Part shown: piece after piece, positions 1-5,246 of the stretch
How the letters are laid out: every line of letters starts with the position of its first letter
Position numbering within the stretch: the stretch's first letter is position 1
The notes under the pieces: model-generated
Seen by the model: only the letters and a program-made list of their open reading frames with translations
What the model was told of the DNA's origin: nothing
Database searches by the model: none
Translations under genes and position numbers: made by a program
DNA from: an uncultured Spirochaetia bacterium
Lineage (GTDB): Bacteria > Spirochaetota > UBA6919
DNA length: 9,670 nt
Reading direction: 5' to 3'
NCBI GenBank assembly: GCA_913053665.1
Contig: CAJXGR010000098.1
Location: 1 to 9,670, forward strand

Positions 1-65
1 CTAAAAGGCTTTATAAATTCACTGTTCCGTATTATTATTAGACCAATAGAATATTAGAGATCCAA

Positions 66-443
66 ATGACAGAAAAGAGAAAAAGTAAAAGATTATTTAC
101 TTATCCATTAGCCATTCAGATTGCGACGGATACATCCTCCTATATTGGCTTCAGCACGGATATTAGTATCACCGGGATCAGGATGATGTTAGTGGGGCCC
201 ATTGACAGGGACGATTTTTGGGTGAAAATACCCAGTTCAGAACGATTTAAGGGAACGTCCATACTCTTAAAGGGCCAGCGATTACGTGATGAAACCTGTT
301 TAGATGAACAGATCAATGAGATTGCCTGTCGATTCATCAAAGTGCCTCCTGAACAAACAATAATATTAAGCCGACTGATCCGGCTTATAGAAAAGGATGA
401 ATGGGCCATCCTCAAGAAAGAAGGTTGGCTTGAAATCGATTGA
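66..443 (+). CDS. Single-domain PilZ protein, putative c-di-GMP receptor
   Basis: This 125-residue cytoplasmic protein carries the two signature motifs of the PilZ family. These are an N-terminal RxxxR (R5 to R9, in KRKSKR) and DxSxxG at residues 32-37 (DISITG), followed by the expected alternating beta-strand pattern (MMLVGP, FWVKIP). In characterised PilZ proteins these motifs bind cyclic di-GMP and the protein then modulates motility, adhesion or exopolysaccharide output. No output domain, signal peptide or membrane segment is visible, so it probably acts by binding a partner. The C-terminal third (about 85-125) is predicted helical and has no motif I recognise. The start at 66 is chosen because RxxxR follows at once; only a weak purine-rich SD (AGAG, 56-59) precedes it. 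It converges with the lipoprotein gene 28 bp downstream. Family call is firm; target unknown. Confidence 0.85.
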   Translation: MTEKRKSKRLFTYPLAIQIATDTSSYIGFSTDISITGIRMMLVGPIDRDDFWVKIPSSERFKGTSILLKGQRLRDETCLDEQINEIACRFIKVPPEQTIILSRLIRLIEKDEWAILKKEGWLEID

Positions 444-471
444 GAGCTTAACACTCCTTTCATTGACTGGT

Positions 472-1923
472 CTATTGGACGATGCTCAGGTCGTAAAGAG
501 AATCCTTAGTGCTATAAAGCCACAGGGGATAATGATTACCGATAGCACCACTGGCTATCTGCGGCGAATAGTATTCCACAACACCGTAAACAGCGACTTC
601 ATCCCCTACAAGAACATCAGGAAGGTCTCGATCTGTATCCACAGGGATACGAACCCCCCAACTATTACTGTCTAACCCCCAGGTAGCGGGATTATCAGAG
701 GACTTAAAGCTCACAGCCCCCTTGATTCTAACAAAACGAGGGCCTTCCGGTGTGTTTGTTTGGCTGGTAGGGCCATTAATATCCATACAATATATGGATT
801 GCCCTCTGGACAAGGTGGTAATATCCCCTTGACTTGGATTGTATATCTGGATTTGACCTGTAGCACTATCAGTTCGGTACTCACGAACGTTGATTTGGAC
901 TCTATCCCCACGGCGAACGTCAATAGGATTAGCTGTATCCGTGTTTCTCACAAAGATTCCTGCGTTTTGATCCTGAATAAAGAAACCATTAAAGTAAGTG
1001 CCGTTTGTTGTATTATAGCTGTTGAGCACAATCCCCTCCACCGTATTGACTGCTCCGCCCGAAAGGTTGTGGATGGAACTAGCTGTATTAAAGACCCATA
1101 AAGCATAATGGTTGGTCACGACACCCCCTGCCAGAGAGGACGAATAAGACTCTACCATGCCGAAAGCTATTACCACAGAGCCTGGAATGATGCTGGAGAA
1201 GCTACGTTCATAACTGTAGGGGATATAAACACTCCAGCTGTCGCTATCCATGCCCCAGCTTGCCGGATTCCCGTTTTTAGTGCTGACTGTCCCTTTGATC
1301 TTGGTGAAAACAGGCCCAAGAGGCGGGTTGACTTGACTGGTAGGGGGGCTAATATCCTGACAGTACAAGAGATTACCTGTGGAAAGGGTTGTCAGAATGC
1401 TGTATGTGGTGATTTGAAGCCTGCCCCGCTCACTGGAACCACAGGAACTACATGAGCTTCTATAAAGAGTGGTGACAGCCAACCTAAGCTTATCCCCTCG
1501 GCGAACGGCAATGCCCGGCAGGCGTCTTACAAAGATAGCGGCATTCTGGTCCTGTATGAAAAAGCCTTTGGTGAAGCCAGTCCCATCCGTACTGTAATCA
1601 TAGTTATTCAGGACGATTCCATCAATTAAGGTGCTGACACTTGAGCTTTTGCCATCATTAATGGAGGACCCTAGCATATAAAGGGAAAGGATATTGCCAT
1701 CAAAGTTATAGTTAGTCCTGGTAATGAAAGAGGGGTCAGGAACGTCTGTGTCGGGCCCTGAAACACCTGCTCTGGCACTTAATATATTGCCGTCAAAAGT
1801 ATAGTTGACTCGTGTCACGTAGGGAGGATCCTGGAGGGTTGGGAACTGGATGGCTGGATCGTCCCCGCACTGAACAACGAAGAGAGTGGTTAATATCAAT
1901 AAGTGTTTAAATAGCTTAATCAT
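472..1923 (-). CDS. Predicted lipoprotein with duplicated OB-fold-like units
   Basis: This 483-residue protein starts with a short basic and hydrophobic signal and a Cys at 19 followed by GDD, which suggests a lipoprotein. The residue before the Cys is Gln, so the lipobox (FVVQC) is non-canonical. Residues 32-50 and 63-81 are near-identical 19-residue repeats with a 31-residue period. Residues 97-286 and 293-479 are two copies of one unit. Each contains a GIVLN-x-FFIQDQNA-x-IFVR-x-VRRGD pattern and then YCxDIxxPTSQ, IKGxVS, NPAxWGxDSxSW and a GxxVxxFG/VYG strand. That strand pattern resembles OB folds of the YhcR/DUF5689 type seen in secreted proteins, so each unit may be two OB-like halves (inference). 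C158 and C161 in unit A lie in a small Cys/Ser cluster with no match in unit B. A good SD (AAGGGG, 1930-1935) supports the start. No enzyme motif is seen; function unknown. Alternative: a secreted adhesin or binding protein. Confidence 0.8.
   Translation of the reverse strand: MIKLFKHLLILTTLFVVQCGDDPAIQFPTLQDPPYVTRVNYTFDGNILSARAGVSGPDTDVPDPSFITRTNYNFDGNILSLYMLGSSINDGKSSSVSTLIDGIVLNNYDYSTDGTGFTKGFFIQDQNAAIFVRRLPGIAVRRGDKLRLAVTTLYRSSCSSCGSSERGRLQITTYSILTTLSTGNLLYCQDISPPTSQVNPPLGPVFTKIKGTVSTKNGNPASWGMDSDSWSVYIPYSYERSFSSIIPGSVVIAFGMVESYSSSLAGGVVTNHYALWVFNTASSIHNLSGGAVNTVEGIVLNSYNTTNGTYFNGFFIQDQNAGIFVRNTDTANPIDVRRGDRVQINVREYRTDSATGQIQIYNPSQGDITTLSRGQSIYCMDINGPTSQTNTPEGPRFVRIKGAVSFKSSDNPATWGLDSNSWGVRIPVDTDRDLPDVLVGDEVAVYGVVEYYSPQIASGAIGNHYPLWLYSTKDSLYDLSIVQ
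487..1047 (-). repeat. Large internal repeat, unit B (residues 293-479)
   Basis: This is the second copy of the about 190-residue unit. Shared landmarks with unit A include EGIVLNSY, GFFIQDQNAGIFVR, VRRGD, YCMDINGPTSQ, IKGAVS, NPATWGLDSNSW and NHYPLWLY. Divergence is moderate at the protein level, so the duplication is not recent. Confidence 0.85.
1066..1635 (-). repeat. Large internal repeat, unit A (residues 97-286)
   Basis: This is the first copy of the duplicated unit, with DGIVLNNY, GFFIQDQNAAIFVR, VRRGD, YCQDISPPTSQ, IKGTVS, NPASWGMDSDSW and NHYALWVF in the same order as unit B. It differs from unit B by a Cys-containing insertion around residues 155-165 (SSCSSCGSSE). Confidence 0.85.
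1681..1737 (-). repeat. N-terminal 19-residue repeat of the lipoprotein, copy 2
   Basis: This stretch encodes residues 63-81 (DPSFITRTNYNFDGNILSL). It matches residues 32-50 at 1774-1830, and similarity is also visible in the DNA (atattgccatcaaag against atattgccgtcaaaag). The copies are 93 bp apart start to start, so they are in frame. They look like a local tandem duplication in the segment between the lipid anchor and the folded units. Confidence 0.8.
1774..1830 (-). repeat. N-terminal 19-residue repeat of the lipoprotein, copy 1
   Basis: This stretch encodes residues 32-50 (DPPYVTRVNYTFDGNILSA), the partner of the copy at 1681-1737. The conserved core is TRxNYxFDGNILS. Being next to the lipidated Cys, it probably belongs to a tether. 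Confidence 0.8.
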
Positions 1924-2181
1924 AGCGTTCCCCTTAAGCTTTTGGGGTAATCAAATGGTTTTATGTCATGGTTTTATTGCTCTCGTATTTATTTGAATAC
2001 CCTTTAATTTATTTACTCCACGTTATATGATTAAAAACCTGGAGAGATATAATGATAACTATATTTTGAGGAAATGCGAAATACTTTGTGTTGAAGTAGA
2101 TACAAAAGCAAGAATAATAGGGACTTATCCAGTGATTTTTTTTCATGGATCAATAGGTCACGTGTGGATGCTGAAAATCCT

Positions 2182-2224
2182 CCAGCTCGTAGGGGCGACT
2201 CGCCGAGTCGCCCCTACGAGCTGG
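2182..2224. repeat. Perfect 43-nt palindrome, REP/MITE-like element
   Basis: The left arm 2182-2202 and right arm 2204-2224 are exact reverse complements (21 bp) around a single central C at 2203. The arms contain GTAGGGGCGAC (2189-2199) and its complement. As RNA or single-stranded DNA it would form a very stable GC-rich hairpin. No T-run follows on either side, so it is not a standard terminator. It shares the GTAGNGNCG arm skeleton with the palindrome at 5025-5070, which points to a dispersed repeat family. Confidence 0.85.
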
Positions 2225-2273
2225 ACATAAAAGGCTTCGGTTTTTAAAGGAGGCAAGTATATTTGTCTATAAT

Positions 2274-2465
2274 TCAGTTTATTGCAAAATGCCCCACAAA
2301 AAAGGCCATATATTGCAAAACGCAACACATGCTAATCAGAGATGGCCTTCTATAAATAAATGTAATGTGGCATAGTTTTTGATGGTAAAACAGCGAATGG
2401 TGATGAATGAAGAGATTTAAAGTGGGTAATATGTGGTTGCCCATGATAGTTTCTTTATTTTTCAT
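2274..2465 (-). CDS. Doubtful 63-residue ORF with a good ribosome site
   Basis: On the minus strand an AAGGAGA-type SD (about 2472-2478) lies the right distance upstream of an ATG at 2465, with a TATAAAAT-like stretch further upstream. The 63-residue product is rich in His, Phe, Tyr and Cys, has no motif I recognise, and reads unlike a normal soluble or membrane protein. It could be a small unknown protein, a remnant of a decayed gene, or chance. The initiation signals are the only real support. Confidence 0.2.
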   Translation of the reverse strand: MKNKETIMGNHILPTLNLFIHHHSLFYHQKLCHITFIYRRPSLISMCCVLQYMAFFVGHFAIN

Positions 2466-2497
2466 TACAATTCTCCTTCAAAAAACATTTTATAATG

Positions 2498-2532
2498 TAA
2501 GCGAAGTTTAATATCCCATTGAACTTCGCTTA
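2498..2532. repeat. 15-bp hairpin with 5-nt loop in the intergenic stretch
   Basis: Arms 2498-2512 and 2518-2532 (TAAGCGAAGTTTAAT / ATTGAACTTCGCTTA) pair over 15 positions with one G-U wobble and loop ATCCC. No T-run follows on the plus strand. On the minus strand a T-run (TTTTTT) comes only about 10 nt later, so a terminator role is weak. It could be part of an untranslated leader, a small RNA, or a binding site for a dimeric regulator. Confidence 0.55.
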
Positions 2533-2559
2533 GATTGAAATATTGAGGAGGTTCAATTG

Positions 2560-2598
2560 ATGGGTTTTTACAAGTTCATTATTTCCCCCTTTCCTTAG
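2560..2598 (+). CDS. Possible 12-residue leader peptide ORF
   Basis: A near-consensus SD (GAGGAGG, 2545-2551) sits 8 nt before an ATG that opens only 12 codons (MGFYKFIISPFP). The SD quality is striking for such a short ORF, about 150 bp upstream of the porin and just after the 2498-2532 hairpin. The peptide resembles the start of YidD (FYxxFISP), but nothing downstream continues that family, so chance is likely. Confidence 0.15.
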   Translation: MGFYKFIISPFP

Positions 2599-2633
2599 CT
2601 GGTCCATCCCCCCAACTTTATAGTAAATGATTC

Positions 2634-2661
2634 TTGACGCATTTTTATGATAGATGATAAG
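2634..2661 (+). promoter_or_regulatory. Candidate sigma-70 promoter for the porin
   Basis: TTGACG (2634-2639) lies 16 bp before GATAAG (2656-2661), a good -35 with a moderate -10. It would give a leader of roughly 75-80 nt before the porin ATG. No Pho-box direct repeat was recognised, so phosphate control cannot be claimed. Confidence 0.35.
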
Positions 2662-2746
2662 AGTGTTTATGAAAGATATTTTACTTTATTTAGTACATTG
2701 GAAAGCCTAATGTATTCTACATTATAAATTATTTTAGGAGATAATT

Positions 2747-4018
2747 ATGGTTAACATAAAGAGTTTTAGTTTTATGAAGAAACTTTTTCTTCCACTACTA
2801 TTTGTAGCGTTATTTGTGATTTTCACCCCCCAAAAAAGTCATGCCGTAAACTGGATGATGATTCAAGGTACAGAACAACGGGCCATTAAAAAGGGTAAAA
2901 AAACACCATTCCTACGGGTTTGGGGCTTTGTCCAGCCACAATTCGTCTATCAGAGCAACGGTGCTTACGCACCCTTTAAAGGGAATTTCGGAGGAACAGG
3001 TCCTGACGAAAATGTCGGTAATGGGCACAGCTCATTTTTGATTCGCCGTGCACGGATTGGTGCAAGAGGTGCTATAAGCGATCGAATCAGTTATTTCTTT
3101 TTGACTGAGTTTGGTGACAATGGTTTTACTCGGCGAAATGGTGCTTCGAATCCAGGTAGGACGCAATCGGTTGCCGTACTCACAGATGCCACTGTAACGG
3201 TGCGTATTTTGGGAGACATGCTCTACCTTAGAATGGGGCAATTGAAATTACCCTTTGGGATTGATGGTTTCCAGGGGATTCCTGCCTGGACATTTGCAAG
3301 TGAGTCTGAGGTTACGGCCCAGATGCTGTTACGTCCCAACAGAAATTGGGCTGCTGATACCGGTATTGGCGCCGCGAGACTTATAGGTGCTTACAGAGAT
3401 ATTGGAGCGATGCTTTTCGGAGAAGCTAAAGTTGGGCCAGGAAAAATCGGCTATGGAGTAGGTGTTTTTAATGGAAATAATGTCAACCAGCAAGATGATA
3501 ACCAAAATAAGGATATTATCGGTAAGGTCCAATATGATATGAAAATAGGAAAGCTCATTGTAGAAGTCGGGGGATCTTTTGCTTTTGGAAAGCATACTCA
3601 ATTAATACTCAACTATCGTCGCCTGGGTGCAGAATTAGAAGTGAAGTATGGTCCATTTGGCGTACGAGGAGAATATATTGTTGGAGCAGATGAACAAACA
3701 GCCGCGAGACAATTGTCAACGGGGGCTAAAGAGATCAATGATAGAGGTTTCTACGCCATGGGCTGGTATTACATTATACCTAAAACACTTCACTTTTTAG
3801 TCCGCTATGATCAATTTGTAGCAGATAATGAAGCCAATCAAAGCGAGGATTACGTGAATAGATTAACCTTTGGGCTTAACTTTCATTTCTTTAAACAAAA
3901 TAAGTTCATCTTTAACTATGAAAAAGTTTTAAGGGATACCTTTACTAAAACAGGTGGAGTTTCTTATCGAGATGGAGACGACATTTTCCATGCTCAGTTT
4001 ATATTTATTTTTGGCTAA
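2747..4018 (+). CDS. OprP/OprO-type (phosphate-selective family) outer-membrane porin
   Basis: This 423-residue protein has an N-terminal signal peptide (basic KK at 11-12, a hydrophobic stretch, cleavage predicted after SHA at about 33). A long run of amphipathic beta-strands follows. Family-like landmarks are LRVWGFVQPQFVY (first strand), FLIRRARIGARG, ISYFFLTEFG, LYLRMGQLKLPFG and VEYG-type strands near the middle. RRARxG with GxxKxPFG is typical of Porin_O_P (OprP/OprO) proteins, which form trimeric channels for phosphate, polyphosphate or other anions. Members of this family also serve other solutes, so substrate is not assigned. SD AGGAG (2736-2740) is 6 nt from the ATG; an internal ATG at 2774 gives a more typical signal peptide but lacks that SD. 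The C-terminus (FIFIFG) ends in Gly, not the usual aromatic residue. It stands alone and converges with the next gene. Confidence 0.8.
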   Translation: MVNIKSFSFMKKLFLPLLFVALFVIFTPQKSHAVNWMMIQGTEQRAIKKGKKTPFLRVWGFVQPQFVYQSNGAYAPFKGNFGGTGPDENVGNGHSSFLIRRARIGARGAISDRISYFFLTEFGDNGFTRRNGASNPGRTQSVAVLTDATVTVRILGDMLYLRMGQLKLPFGIDGFQGIPAWTFASESEVTAQMLLRPNRNWAADTGIGAARLIGAYRDIGAMLFGEAKVGPGKIGYGVGVFNGNNVNQQDDNQNKDIIGKVQYDMKIGKLIVEVGGSFAFGKHTQLILNYRRLGAELEVKYGPFGVRGEYIVGADEQTAARQLSTGAKEINDRGFYAMGWYYIIPKTLHFLVRYDQFVADNEANQSEDYVNRLTFGLNFHFFKQNKFIFNYEKVLRDTFTKTGGVSYRDGDDIFHAQFIFIFG

Positions 4019-4030
4019 AGCAAATTAATT

Positions 4031-4067
4031 AATATTAGACAGCCACAATATGTGGTTGTCTAATATT
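4031..4067. terminator. Bidirectional hairpin between convergent barrel genes
   Basis: Arms 4031-4047 and 4051-4067 pair over 17 positions with one G-U and a 3-nt loop (ATA). The hairpin lies 12 nt after the porin stop and overlaps the last codons and stop of the minus-strand gene. A clean T-run is missing on both sides, although the outer stem is AT-rich. Its place between two convergent genes fits a shared terminator or mRNA 3'-end stabiliser. Confidence 0.65.
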
Positions 4068-4962
4068 GATAACCTGCTCCAAGCTGGAAGATAGTGGTGT
4101 TGGGCGTGTTCTTTGCGATCAGCCCAGTGAAAACCCCTGCATTGATTGAAGATCGGCCTAAATACAAAGTAGCTTTGGGATTCAGGACTAAGAACTCCAT
4201 ATTGTTTGAGTGAGTCCGGGCCAAGCTATTCGTCACCCTGTTTCCGTTTCCCACCGAGTCCAGCCATCTGAGACCTAACTCCAAATGTAACCTATAATTA
4301 ACTAACTTAATTCCGGGATAGGCCGCCAGACTGTATTCATCTGAATTATCTTCTGACCGAAAGTTATAAGCGACTTCCAGGCCCAAGGTGAGCTGATCCG
4401 TAATGTTAAAGCCCCATTGATTGAATAATATGATGTTAAAGTCCCCATTACCCGTTGGGATGGTGAAAGTCTGTCCCCCCAAGGTGAGACCACTGCCTGC
4501 ATCACTGTTCCCTGTGGGAAGTCCAAAGACAAGTCCCACGTAACTCTTTATGGTAGGTCTATCAAACCATTTGTACTTAAAACCAATATCTAAATCCCCA
4601 ATATCCGTGACAGACGTGTCCGAAGAGGGTGAAAAGCTTGTAGATGAGTCACTGGTGGCTGTAGCGTGTTTCAAGAAAGTAAAGGATGCGAAAACGTTCA
4701 GAGCATCCGTAAACCAGTAGTCTGCATAAAGTTGAAAGGTTAGCTCGGTGAAGCGTCCAATCTCCTGGTTATCGCCATTGGCTATGTGTCGCTTTTTGGC
4801 TGAGAAATAATAAGCGTTCAATGCTATAAAGCCTTTGCCAGCCGAAGAAGATTTGGCCTTTTTCTTTGTTTGGCTTGAATCCTCGGCGTGAAGGGGGATA
4901 GTGCTGAACAGGATGGTTAAAGTCACTATCAAACAGTAAATACTTGACTGAGTCAGTGTCAT
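4060..4962 (-). CDS. MetA-pathway-like outer-membrane beta-barrel protein
   Basis: This 300-residue protein has a hydrophobic N-terminus with predicted cleavage after LHA (about residue 26), then a Lys/Ser-rich linker and regular beta-strands to an aromatic C-terminus (GAGYQY), as expected of an outer-membrane barrel. The stretch GDLDIGFKYKW followed by GLVFGLPTGNSD is typical of the 'phenol MetA degradation/transporter' barrel family, whose members are thought to let hydrophobic compounds cross the outer membrane. Substrate is unknown and no degradation gene is nearby. The signal's n-region has no Lys or Arg, which is unusual. SD AAGGAGA (4968-4974) lies 5 nt before the ATG, and a TATAAT (4982-4987, minus strand) lies just upstream. 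It is divergent from the DsbD gene. Confidence 0.7.
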   Translation of the reverse strand: MTLTQSSIYCLIVTLTILFSTIPLHAEDSSQTKKKAKSSSAGKGFIALNAYYFSAKKRHIANGDNQEIGRFTELTFQLYADYWFTDALNVFASFTFLKHATATSDSSTSFSPSSDTSVTDIGDLDIGFKYKWFDRPTIKSYVGLVFGLPTGNSDAGSGLTLGGQTFTIPTGNGDFNIILFNQWGFNITDQLTLGLEVAYNFRSEDNSDEYSLAAYPGIKLVNYRLHLELGLRWLDSVGNGNRVTNSLARTHSNNMEFLVLNPKATLYLGRSSINAGVFTGLIAKNTPNTTIFQLGAGYQY

Positions 4963-4981
4963 TTTAATCTCCTTAACTTTA

Positions 4982-4987
4982 ATTATA
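4982..4987 (-). promoter_or_regulatory. Candidate -10 box for the MetA-like gene
   Basis: The minus strand reads TATAAT here, with only a weak -35 (GGACCA) about 18 bp upstream. It would place transcription start only a few bases before the SD, giving an unusually short leader, so the assignment is tentative. Confidence 0.25.
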
Positions 4988-5024
4988 TACTAAACTGATT
5001 TTAAATGGTCCAGTTACAAAACCA

Positions 5025-5070
5025 GTCACTTCTGTAGAGACGCATGGCCATGCGTCTCTACAGAAGTGAC
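5025..5070. repeat. Perfect 46-bp palindrome, REP/MITE-like element
   Basis: Arms 5025-5047 and 5048-5070 are exact reverse complements over 23 bp with no spacer. The arm contains GTAGAGACGCA (5034-5044) and its complement. A shorter inverted pair, TATACTAAA (4986-4994) and TTTAGTATA (5084-5092), flanks it, so the full element may be about 107 bp with terminal inverted repeats, though not symmetric about the core. It lies between two divergent genes and shares its arm skeleton with 2182-2224. Motifs of this kind are known to me as dispersed GTAG...CTAC repeats in several bacterial phyla. Confidence 0.85.
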
Positions 5071-5214
5071 ATTTCATAAACTTTTTAGTATAAACCCTTC
5101 AAGATAATGATCTGTGATTTTTTGAAACGTATCACTTTTTTAGGGTGTTGCTTTTGATGGGGAAGAAATCACGGACCATTTGTGTCTATAGTAAAGTATT
5201 CATTTCAAGCTTCT

Positions 5215-5220
5215 TATAAT
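5215..5220 (+). promoter_or_regulatory. Consensus -10 box upstream of the DsbD-like gene
   Basis: TATAAT matches the consensus -10 exactly and would start transcription near 5227, about 20 nt before the ATG and just ahead of the SD. No good -35 lies 16-18 bp upstream (nearest is TAAAGT), so an activator or extended contacts may be needed. Confidence 0.4.
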
Positions 5221-5246
5221 ACAATGATAATAAAAGGATAGTAAAT

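Larger units (their letters stand above)
1924..2746. other. 823-bp gene-poor intergenic stretch
   Basis: No convincing gene lies here. It should contain the promoter and leader of the minus-strand lipoprotein on the left and of the plus-strand porin on the right. It holds a perfect 43-nt palindrome (2182-2224), a 15-bp hairpin (2498-2532) and three short ORFs with SD-like sequences: minus 2274-2465, plus 2263-2355 (TTG start after AAAGGAGG) and plus 2560-2598. Most of it is AT-rich with stops in all frames. It may be decayed sequence, a small-RNA locus, or both. Confidence 0.6.

Noticed and set aside
444..471. Terminator between the convergent PilZ and lipoprotein genes
   Set aside because: The 28-bp gap has no convincing stem or T-run, so termination here cannot be supported.
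760..1455. Plus-strand ORFs of 113 and 115 residues across the lipoprotein
   Set aside because: They lie opposite the strongly supported minus-strand gene with its signal and internal repeats, and have no SD or motifs.
1955..1977. Direct repeat ATGGTTTTAT, 13-bp period, upstream of the lipoprotein gene
   Set aside because: Could be an operator, but it is AT-rich, short and has no known regulator match, so chance is plausible.
2027..2230. 67-residue plus-strand ORF running into the first palindrome
   Set aside because: No SD before its ATG, and its C-terminal part is the palindrome translated; composition is not protein-like.
2281..2320. 31-bp spaced repeat ATTGCAAAA, possibly a CRISPR-like pair
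   Set aside because: Only 9 identical bases in two copies with poor flanking match; no array.
2560..2598. YidD fragment reading of MGFYKFIISPFP
   Set aside because: Only the short FYKFIISP stretch resembles YidD, and no Cys-rich CRFYPSC motif follows in any frame.
5114..5141. GTGAT/ATCAC hairpin followed by six T, terminator-like
   Set aside because: Stem of only 5 bp with a 12-nt loop, and no gene upstream on that strand to terminate.
5157..5219. 20-codon ORF (ATG 5157) ahead of the DsbD-like gene
   Set aside because: Its end overlaps the candidate -10 box, so the DsbD transcript would not include it; SD is weak.
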